From Haematococcus lacustris (lineage: Eukaryota > Chlorophyta > Chlorophyceae > Chlamydomonadales > Haematococcaceae), in the NCBI GenBank assembly GCA_030144725.1, contig JASKMD010000022.1, positions 1,382,368-1,446,367 of the forward strand: DNA of 64,000 nt. Reading direction: 5' to 3'. Shown here in pieces: positions 52,045 through 60,464 of this stretch; the first letter of the stretch is position 1, and the number at the start of each line of letters is the position of its first letter. The notes under the pieces were generated by a model, which did no database searches, was not told where the DNA came from, and was given only the letters and a program-made list of their open reading frames with translations. Both the position numbers and the translations under genes were made by a program.

Positions 52045-54475
52045 CTTTAAGCACTTAGAAAAATTCTGAACATCTCACTTGCATTCAAGGCATCCGTCCA
52101 ACACTTAGTCGCAGCATCGTGTAGCCGGTATTGCAGCGATGGCATCGCACGAGGTTACCCATACTCGCAGCCGCATCTAGCCCATACTCGCAGCCACATA
52201 CTCGGCAATCAACCTCGCGGCCACACAGCTGGTCCACAGATGGCATCGCACGAGGTTACCCATACTCGCAGCCACATCTAGCCCATACTCGCATCCACAT
52301 ACTCGGCAATCAACCTCGCGGCCACACAGCTGGTCCAGCAGCGCAGAAGCATACCTGTGAGGCAGCTCGGTGCGAGGATCTCACCTCGCAGCCAGCCTCG
52401 CAGCCATTTTCCTCGCAGCCAGCCTCGCAGCCACTTTCGCAGCCAGCCTCGCAGCCAGCCTCGCAGCCAGCATCGCAGCTAGCCTCGCGGCCAGTTTCCT
52501 CGCAACGATTCTCCGCAATGAATCGCAAGCATTGATGCACCAACGCAAGGCAGGTGCAACGTGTTGTGAGCAGCGAAGAGCCAGACGGACTATGGTAAGA
52601 GCTTAGGACCAAGGTAAGAGCCTACAAGGAGCTAGCATTGCGCAGCATAGCCCTTAATATCCAGCCTAACCGCTACCACACCTGGTTGCTGCAGGTCTTA
52701 CAATCACGCCTAGTACCCCCCTGATTACCACCCCCTCCCAGTCCCCCTCACCACCACCACCACCACCACCACCACCATTTCATCACCTCTCACAACGTTC
52801 CCACTATTGCCTCCCTTGTGTTGCAGCCCAGCCCAGCCCAGCCCAGCCCAGCCCAGCCCAGCCCAGCCCAGCCCAGCCCAGCCCAGCCCAGCCCAGCCCA
52901 GCCCAGCCCAGCCCAGCCCAGCCCAGCCCAGCCCAGCCCAGCCCAGCCCAGCCCAGCCCAGCCCAGCCCAGCCCAGCCCAGCCCAGCCCAGCCCAGCCCA
53001 GCCCAGCCCAGCCCAGCCCAGCCCAGCCCAGCCCAGCCCAGCCCAGCCCAGCCCAGCCCAGCCCAGCCCAGCCCAGCCCAGCCCAGCCCAGCCCAGCCCA
53101 GCCCAGCCCAGCCCAGCCCAGCCCAGCCCAGCCCAGCCCAGCCCAGCCCAACCCAACCCAGCCCAGCCCAGCCCAGCCCAGCCCAGCCCAGCCCAGCCCA
53201 ACCCAACCCTACTCTCCCACCCTGCACTTCCTACTGAGGTGAGGACAAAGGAAGGTGGGTTGTAATGGAGGGCTGCTACACCTGCCCCTCCATCTGCCAG
53301 CTCTACATCTCCCTACTCTAATGGTGAGTGCATCCAGTACCCATGTCCAATGTTTGCTTCGTTACACAAATCGTCACACCATTGCCGCAGTTCTTGTGCG
53401 CCTACACCTGAGACTATCAATGCGCTCCCCACTTCTCTCGCCCTCCCCATGGACCTCCCCTTCCCTTCCCTCCCCTTCCTCCCCTTCCTCCCACACACAT
53501 ATACACCACACCCCAGCAGAAGGTGAGTGCAGGTATGTGGCACCCTGTACCCACCTTAACTGCTAGCATGCCCCTTGTCCCGCTGCAGGGTTGATCGTCA
53601 CACCCTTCCCCATCCCCTTTTCCTCCCCTTTCCCACGCCCACCACCAACGCCCAGCTTGTCGTCCCTACACTTCCACCTCTACCCACCCCCCACTTCCCC
53701 CCTCCCCGTCACCTCTCCCCTGACATCCCAGCAGCCAGGAGAAAGTCCACCCCACCCACCCTCTTCCCACCCCTCCCTTCCCCCTCTCCCTCCCTCTCCC
53801 CTCCCATACTTGTCAAGCCTCCTCTTCCCCTCTCCCACCCTTCGATTGACGTGGCATAGCAACCCCCACCTCACCCCACCTTCCCTTCCCTAAACCCTAC
53901 ACTCCCCACCGCAGTCCCACCCCATTGGCGCATGGGATATGTTGCCAGGTGTGAGCAGGTAGGAGGCCAGGAGGACCACAAAGGTAAGGCCACGGTGATA
54001 GCTAACACAGTGCCCAGCCTGGTCACCCTACCACACGTGCACGCCCCTTGGTTGCAGGTCTAGTGGGCACCTCCCTTCCACTTCCCTTTCCCCTACACAA
54101 CCACCCCCTCCCAATTCATCCTCCCCCGCCCCCGCCCCCGCCCCCGCCCCCGCTCCCTCCCCCGCCCCCACCCCCACCCATGCCCCCACCCACCCCAACC
54201 CATGCCCCCAACCCATGCCCCCACCCACCCCAACCCATGCCCCCAACCCAACCCAACCCCGCCCAGCCCAACCCGGTTGAGCCTCCCGCCTCCCCATCTC
54301 CCGCCTCCCTGCCTCCCGCCTCCCCGTCTCCCGCCTCCCTGCCTCCCACCTCCCGCCTTCCACATCTACCCCCCCTCCCCGCCTCACTCTTCCACTCCCC
54401 CCCCCTTCCTAGCAGCAGTCATCAAGCAGCCAAAAGGTAGGTAGGTGCTACAGTGCCCCTACTATATCTGCTGCT
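52045..54475. repeat. Right arm inverse copy of 48743-51100
   Basis: Reverse complement of the left arm block, with the same 104-bp duplication and the same splice-like segment. The main length difference is the pentanucleotide array. Confidence 0.9.
52825..53209 (-). repeat. (GGGCT)n pentanucleotide array, right arm
   Basis: About 77 units, that is 13 more than the left-arm array, all in inverse orientation (AGCCC on the plus strand). Confidence 0.97.
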
Positions 54476-57281
54476 GCTGCTGCCCCCCTGCTGCTGCTGC
54501 TGCTGCGCCCCTGCTGCTGCTGCTGCCCCCCTACTGCTGCTGCTGCTGCCCCCCTGCTGCTGCTGCTGCTGCGCCACTGCTGCTGCTGCTGCTGCTGCCC
54601 CCCTGCTGCTGCTGCTGCTGCCCCCCTGCTGCTGCTGCTGCCCCCCTGCTGCTGCTGCTGCTGCCCCCCTACTGCTGCTGCTGCGCCCCTGCTGCTGCTG
54701 CTGCTGCTGCCCCCCTGCTGCTGCTGCTGCTGCCCCCCTACTGCTGCTTCTGCTGCTGCCCCCCTGCTGCTGCTGCTGCTGCGCCCCTGCTGCTGCTGCT
54801 GCTGCTGCCCCCCTGCTGCTGCTGCTGCTGCCCCCCTACTGCTGCTGCTGCTGCTGCCCCCCTGCTGCTGCTGCTGCTGCCCCCCTGCTGCTGCTGCTGC
54901 TGCCCCCCTGCTGCTGCTGCTGCTGCCCCCCTGCTGCTGCTGCTGCTGCGCCCCTACTGCTGCTGCTGCTGCCCCCCTGCTGCTGCTGCTGCTGCCCCCC
55001 TACTGCTGCTGCTGCTGCTGCCCCCCTGCTGCTGCTGCTGCTGCCCCCCTGCTGCTGCTGCTGCTTCCCCCCTGCTGCTGCTGCTGCTGCTGCCCCCCTA
55101 CTGCTGCTGCTGCTGCTGCCCCCCGGCTGCTGCTGCTGCGCCCCTGCTGCTGCTGCTGCTGCTGCCCCCCTGCTGCTGCTGCTGCTGCCCCCCTACTGCT
55201 GCTGCTGCTGCTGCCCCCCTGCTGCTGCTGCTGCTGCGCCCCTGCTGCTGCTGCTGCTGCTGCTGCCCCCCTGCTGCTGCTGCTGCTGCCCCCCTACTGC
55301 TGCTGCTGCTGCTGCCCCCCTGCTGCTGCTGCTGCTGCCCCCCTGCTGCTGCTGCTGCTTCCCCCCTGCTGCTGCTGCTGCTGCTGCCCCCCTACTGCTG
55401 CTGCTGCTGCTGCCCCCCTGCTGCTGCTGCTGCTGCCCCCCTACTGCTGCTGCTGCTGCGCCCCGGCTGCTGCTGCTGCTGCCCCCCTGCTGCTGCTGCT
55501 GCTGCCCCCCTACTGCTGCTGCTGCGCCCCTGCTGCTGCTGCTGCTGCCCCCCTGCTGCTGCTGCTGCTGCCCCCCTACTGCTGCTGCTGCGCCCCTGCT
55601 GCTGCTGCTGCTGCTGCCCTGCTGCTGCTGCTGCTGCCCCCCTACTGCTGCCCCCCCTTCCTAGCAGCAGTCATCAAGCAGCCAAAAGGTAGGTAGGTGC
55701 TACAGTGCCCCTACTATATCTGCTGCTGCTGCTGCCCCCCTGCTGCTGCTGCTGCTGCGCCCCTGCTGCTGCTGCTGCCCCCCTACTGCTGCTGCTGCTG
55801 CCCCCCTGCTGCTGCTGCTGCTGCGCCCCTGCTGCTGCTGCTGCTGCTGCCCCCCTGCTGCTGCTGCTGCTGCCCCCCTGCTGCTGCTGCTGCCCCCCTG
55901 CTGCTGCTGCTGCTGCCCCCCTACTGCTGCTGCTGCGCCCCTGCTGCTGCTGCTGCTGCTGCCCCCCTGCTGCTGCTGCTGCTGCCCCCCTACTGCTGCT
56001 TCTGCTGCTGCCCCCCTGCTGCTGCTGCTGCTGCGCCCCTGCTGCTGCTGCTGCTGCTGCCCCCCTGCTGCTGCTGCTGCTGCCCCCCTACTGCTGCTGC
56101 TGCTGCTGCCCCCCTGCTGCTGCTGCTGCTGCCCCCCTGCTGCTGCTGCTGCTGCCCCCCTGCTGCTGCTGCTGCTGCCCCCCTGCTGCTGCTGCTGCTG
56201 CGCCCCTACTGCTGCTGCTGCTGCCCCCCTGCTGCTGCTGCTGCTGCGCCCCTGCTGCTGCTGCTGCTGCTGCCCCCCTGCTGCTGCTGCTGCTGCCCCC
56301 CTACTGCTGCTGCTGCTGCTGCCCCCCTGCTGCTGCTGCTGCTGCCCCCCTGCTGCTGCTGCTGCCCCCCTGCTGCTGCTGCTGCTGCCCCCCTGCTGCT
56401 GCTGCTGCTGCCCCCCTACTGCTGCTGCTGCGCCCCTTCTGCTGCTGCTGCTGCTGCCCCCCTGCTGCTGCTGCTGCTGCCCCCCTACTGCTGCTGCTGC
56501 TGCTGCCCCCCTGCTGCTGCTGCTGCTGCGCCCCTGCTGCTGCTGCTGCTGCGCCCCTGCTGCTGCTGCTGCTGCTGCCCCCCTGCTGCTGCTGCTGCTG
56601 CTGCCCCCCTACTGCTGCTGCTGCTGCTGCCCCCCTGCTGCTGCTGCTGCTGCCCCCCTGCTGCTGCTGCTGCTTCCCCCCTGCTGCTGCTGCTGCTGCC
56701 CCCCTACTGCTGCTGCTGCTGCTGCCCCCCGGCTGCTGCTGCTGCTGCCCCCCTGCTGCTGCTGCTGCTGCCCCCCTACTGCTGCTGCTGCGCCCCTGCT
56801 GCTGCTGCTGCTGCCCCCCCGCTGCTGCTGCTGCTGCCCCCCTACTGCTGCTGCTGCGCCCCTGCTGCTGCTGCTGCTGCTGCCCTGCTGCTGCTGCTGC
56901 TGCCCCCCTACTGCTGCTGCTGCTGCCCCCCTGCTGCTGCTGCTGCTGCTGCGCCCCTGCTGCTGCTGCTGCTGCCCCCCTGCTGCTGCTGCTGCTGCCC
57001 CCCTACTGCTGCTGCTGCGCCCCTGCTGCTGCTGCTGCTGCCCCCCTGCTGCTGCTGCTGCTGCCCCCCTACTGCTGCTGCTGCGCCCCTTCTGCTGCTG
57101 CTGCTGCTGCCCCCCGGCTGCTGCTGCTGCTGCCCCCCTGCTGCTGCTGCTGCTGCCCCCCTACTGCTGCTGCTGCGCCCCTGCTGCTGCTGCTGCTGCC
57201 CCCCCGCTGCTGCTGCTGCTGCCCCCCTACTGCTGCTGCTGCCCCCCCCCCCTGCTGTTGCTGCCACCCATGCTGCTGCTG
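54470..57281 (-). repeat. (CAG)n-GGGG compound array, right arm, internally duplicated
   Basis: This is the inverse of the left CAG array but about twice as long. A boundary segment containing TAGCAGCAGTCATCAAGCAG and the following ACTATATC occurs at about 54405-54476 and again at 55650-55725. So a block of about 1.25 kb, starting at that boundary, was tandemly duplicated in this arm. The open frames here are period-3 artefacts. Confidence 0.93.
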
Positions 57282-57890
57282 CCTACAGTACTGTAGGTGT
57301 CTACAGTACTGTAGGATGTCTACAGTACTGTAGGGGTCTACAGTACTGTAGGTATCTACAGTACTGTAGATGTCTACAGTACTGTAGGTGTCTACAGTAC
57401 TTTAGGTGTCTACAGTACTGTAGGATGTCTACAGTACTGTAGGTGTCTACAGTACTGTAGGTATCTACAGTACTGAGGGTGTCTACAGTACTGTAGGGGT
57501 CTACAGTACTGTAGGGGTCTACAGTACTGTAGGTGTCTACAGTACTGTAGGTATCTACAGTACTGTAGGATGTCTACAGTACTGTAGGGGTCTACAGTAC
57601 TGTAGGGGTCTACAGTACTGTAGATGTCTACAGTACTGTAGGTGTCTACAGTACTGTAGATGTCTACAGTATAGTAGATGTCTACAATACTGTAGATGTC
57701 TACAGTACTATAAATGGTCTCTCGAGGTACCTCGAGGTACCTCGAGGTACTGTAGATGTCTACAGTACTGTAGATGTCTACAGTACTGTAAATGGTCTCT
57801 CGAGGTACCTCGAGGTACCTACAGTACTGTAGATGTCTACAGTACTGTAGATGTCTAAAGTACTGTAGATACCTACAGTACTGTAAGGAA
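57282..57890. repeat. CTACAGTACTGTAG palindromic satellite, right array
   Basis: About 30 copies of the 14-mer, with two CTCGAGGTACCTCGAG clusters (57718-57750, 57796-57818). It is the inverse counterpart of the left arrays at 43350-43591 plus 47277-47400, without the copia insertion. Confidence 0.95.
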
Positions 57891-58257
57891 AAAAAAAGAG
57901 GGGGCGTGCACTTCAGGGGGCGTGCACTAAGGAACCGCGCGCCGCTTCTGGTCTTTCACACCATGGGAGGGGCCCCCGCGGGCTGACGTATGCCTAAAGG
58001 GCGCTCTCACAGCACGACACGCCCCGGCTCGGAAACGTGTCTACCCTCCTGAGCTTCATAGGAAATTAGCCTACTCCACTCCAGCTCCCACCCCGCACGA
58101 TGGCGGGCACTGCCCTCAAGAGAGATCGATTACGCCAAATATTTATGGCCCCTTGCGGGTGTCGATCCCCCGTCCTCTCGCAAGAAGAGGGAGGTTTGTA
58201 GCTACTGAACCACACCTGCTGCATGGGGCGCTACTGGCTTCGGGTCCTAACCCGGTT
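57891..58257 (-). other. Right end zone with a tRNA-like relic
   Basis: On the minus strand, 58222-58147 has an A-box-like GTGGTTCAGTAGC, an anticodon-stem-like CCTCT TCTTGCG AGAGG and a B-box-like GATCGACAC. The acceptor strands do not pair and position 33 is not T, so this is a tRNA pseudogene or SINE head at most. A GGGGGCGTGCACTT repeat lies at 57900-57928. Confidence 0.3.
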
Positions 58258-58412
58258 GATACAGTACTGTAAGTGGTCTCTCGAGGTACCCCGACAGTAC
58301 TGTAGACACCTACAGTACTGTAGGTGCCTACAGTACTGTAGGTGTCTACAGTACTGTTCGTGTACTCGCGAGGTACCCCGACAGTACTGTAGATACCTAC
58401 AGTACTGTAGCA
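58258..58412. repeat. CTACAGTACTGTAG palindromic satellite, outer right cluster
   Basis: Seven copies, some truncated to ACAGTACTGTA, with GGTCTCTCGAGGTACCCCGA boundaries. The cluster lies 130 bp inside the right terminal repeat. Confidence 0.9.
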
Positions 58413-58529
58413 TGGCCGTATCTCACCAACCGCGCAAAATCACGAATTTTAGTTTCAACTCCCAATCTTACAATGCCTTCATTTGACTATGTACCAAGTC
58501 CGAGGCTCCGAATCTCAAAAATGCTGTTA

Positions 58530-60464
58530 CTAATTTGCCTGAGTGGGAGCGCCTGAGCTGGGTTGTTGTACTCCAAGCCGGTATGCTTCCCTATCCTTGT
58601 TGGTGATTGGGGTGGTGAGAATGGTGTGGCTGTGTTTTAAGGGTTGGTGTGTGGCTGCTAGATCTATGCCCAATCTGGTAGTGGTGAGTGTGGCGGTGAG
58701 CGGTGTGTGGTCGCTAAGGTACGCGTTTGTGTCGACGTGCGTGCGGTGCCCAGGGCCGTGTCTCGCGTCGCGCGTCAGGATGGCGTCGATGCGGCTGTTG
58801 CAGTGTGGCTGCTGGTAGGTCCAGGCCCGGTCGCCGGGGTCAGCTTCGGATAGGCGCAGCTCTGTGGCGAACTCCCTCATCATGTGGTCTTGTGGGTATT
58901 CAGTGTGTTCGGAGCGGTCCTCTACCCTCATCGTGGCGTTGATGTCTCCCGCCAGAATGAGTGAGCCGGGCAGTTGTCCGGTGGCTGCTCGTATGTGGTC
59001 TTGCATCTTTCTCCTTAATGGGATCGCGTCGTCGTTGTTCCCTGACGGCCAGTACGTGGCAACGAGTGTGAGTTCCTCGCTTTGCCGTTGGCGGAGGCTT
59101 AGGATGACGCATCGGGTGTTCACATCCGCATCTGTACACGGCGGCAGCATGGTGGTTTGCATCTGGATAGCTAGGTCGTGTCTGATGCCAATGAGGACCT
59201 CACTATGGCCTTCGTGACGGTGGACGGTGTAGTTGGGCATAACCCTCTTCAGCCAGCCAGAGCTAGGTTTGTTGCTCTTGGGTTGGGTCATAGTCTCAGT
59301 GAGGATCAAGATGTCCGGGTTATGTTTGTGCACCAGGTTCAGGACCTCATTTCTAGATCTGCATAGGCCTCTGACATTGAAGGTTGTGAGGGTGATGTGT
59401 TGCCTGTTGAGGGTTGCTTGGGGCGGTTCGGTTGGGGGGTTGTTGTGTTGGCTCGTACAAGGGTCATTGTCCGGCGTGGTTTGTTGTGTCGCGGCTATGT
59501 TGGGGTTGAGCCTTGTGGTGTGGGCTTCGGTTGTGGGTTTGCAGAGGTATTGGGACATGAGGGTTTGTGTGTGCGTGTCGTTGCGGTGTGCCTTGGTGGC
59601 TCTTACCCGCTTAGCTGACGGGTCAGTGTTGGTATCGACACGCGTGGTGGGTCGGTTGGTGCGCGGCTTTCCTGAGGGGACTGGCGGGCGGAGGGTAACG
59701 GTGGGAATGTCCCGGCGCTGTCGCGACTGGGCAGGTTCCTCTTGTAGTGGAGTGTCCTCTATTGTAGTGTTGCGCTTGGTGTCTAGCGTGGGGTTCTTGT
59801 CGGCGTCCCTGGTGTTCACGGGCGGTGGGGCTAGTATCTCTCCTACCTCTATGTTGGTGAGATCAATCGGGTCAGTGTGATCTTGAAAATGTGCTGCTAG
59901 TGCTGATGTGGTGGTGGCCTCCAACGGGTCCGCTATCCAGATCTCTCTCCTAATGTATCTTGTGTTTTTCACATTACCAGTGCAGATGGTGAGCAGGTTC
60001 CCTTGGAGGTGTTTCCAGTCGTTAGGTGTGGAAAGTGGCTTTGGCCTCCGGTTCAGCGAGTCCAGTTGATACCAACCTTGGTTCGTATGTTTGATTACGG
60101 TTGCATGGTGGTGTGATAGCAGGAGGACAGCATCCGTGGTTGTCGCGCCAGTGTTTGCAATAGTTGTGGTGATCGTCTCTGGTGTAATACTGTGGGTTGG
60201 GAGGTAGGTTGTTGCTGGGTGCAGGTACGTGCATGTCTCGTGTTGTTTGCGGTAGAGGTAGTGGTTCAGTGTGTCGGTTGAGAATTTGCCTTTCTCGTGG
60301 TAGATGTGGTTGGTTGTGAGGGTTCTGATCGCATACCCTTCTTCTCGTGCTTTCTGTGCAAGGGATTGCAAATGTTCTTGTAGTTGCTTGCAGTGGTCAA
60401 TGACTGCGTGGTAGTCAATGTGTTTTTTTCCCATGGCCATGTTGAATGCATGTACTAGGCAGCA
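58530..60464 (-). CDS. LINE: second Cys-His protease-like domain and APE endonuclease
   Basis: Read from just after the TAG at 60465-60467, the frame starts CCLVHAFNMAMGKKHIDYHA, whose Cys resembles the nucleophile context CQVYSLNN of the first protease domain. The His/Asp side is HHATVIKHTNQGWYQLDSL (near 60115-60060). The Met at 60440 is internal. After a linker with RRDIPTVTLRPPVPSGKPRT and a weak PIP-box-like QTLMSQYL comes the APE endonuclease (residues about 348-590 from 60440): FNVRG (N355), LTET (E382), LAGDINA (D499, N501), RIDAIL and SDHTP (D577, H578). APE nicks target DNA. The frame is cut by the palindromic element: the last residues QAN and stop are its terminal repeat. Confidence 0.85.
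   Translation of the reverse strand, partial: CCLVHAFNMAMGKKHIDYHAVIDHCKQLQEHLQSLAQKAREEGYAIRTLTTNHIYHEKGKFSTDTLNHYLYRKQHETCTYLHPATTYLPTHSITPETITTTIANTGATTTDAVLLLSHHHATVIKHTNQGWYQLDSLNRRPKPLSTPNDWKHLQGNLLTICTGNVKNTRYIRREIWIADPLEATTTSALAAHFQDHTDPIDLTNIEVGEILAPPPVNTRDADKNPTLDTKRNTTIEDTPLQEEPAQSRQRRDIPTVTLRPPVPSGKPRTNRPTTRVDTNTDPSAKRVRATKAHRNDTHTQTLMSQYLCKPTTEAHTTRLNPNIAATQQTTPDNDPCTSQHNNPPTEPPQATLNRQHITLTTFNVRGLCRSRNEVLNLVHKHNPDILILTETMTQPKSNKPSSGWLKRVMPNYTVHRHEGHSEVLIGIRHDLAIQMQTTMLPPCTDADVNTRCVILSLRQRQSEELTLVATYWPSGNNDDAIPLRRKMQDHIRAATGQLPGSLILAGDINATMRVEDRSEHTEYPQDHMMREFATELRLSEADPGDRAWTYQQPHCNSRIDAILTRDARHGPGHRTHVDTNAYLSDHTPLTATLTTTRLGIDLAATHQPLKHSHTILTTPITNKDREAYRLGVQQPSSGAPTQAN

Larger units (their letters stand above)
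42449..58545. mobile_element. 16.1-kb palindromic TIR element inserted in the LINE
   Basis: Both ends carry the same inverted 13-mer CAGGCAAATTAGT, extended outward as CACA/CACT. A GG dinucleotide flanks both sides (42447-42448, 58546-58547), a weak possible target duplication. The interior is a near-perfect inverted repeat centred at about 51572: CTACAGTACTGTAG arrays, (CAG)n arrays, a unique block of about 1.2 kb, (GGGCT)n, and a Ser/Cys-repeat block. The left end zone (42449-43340) and right end zone (57890-58545) are not copies of each other. No transposase gene is seen inside, so mobility would depend on enzymes supplied elsewhere. The APE and RT halves of the same LINE flank it. Confidence 0.7.

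Noticed and set aside
49968..53265. Gly-Leu-Gly-Trp-Ala and Ala-Gln-Pro-Ser-Pro frames over the pentanucleotide arrays
   Set aside because: A 5-bp repeat without a stop is open in every frame; they are mirror artefacts in both arms.
47350..57442. Open frames of up to 581 codons (Pro/Cys/Ala/Leu runs) in the CAG arrays
   Set aside because: All three frames on the strand stay open because the repeat has a 3-bp period and lacks stops; no protein-like sequence or start context.
58147..58222. tRNA gene on the minus strand
   Set aside because: A- and B-box-like parts and an anticodon-like stem exist, but the acceptor stem does not pair and T33 is missing.
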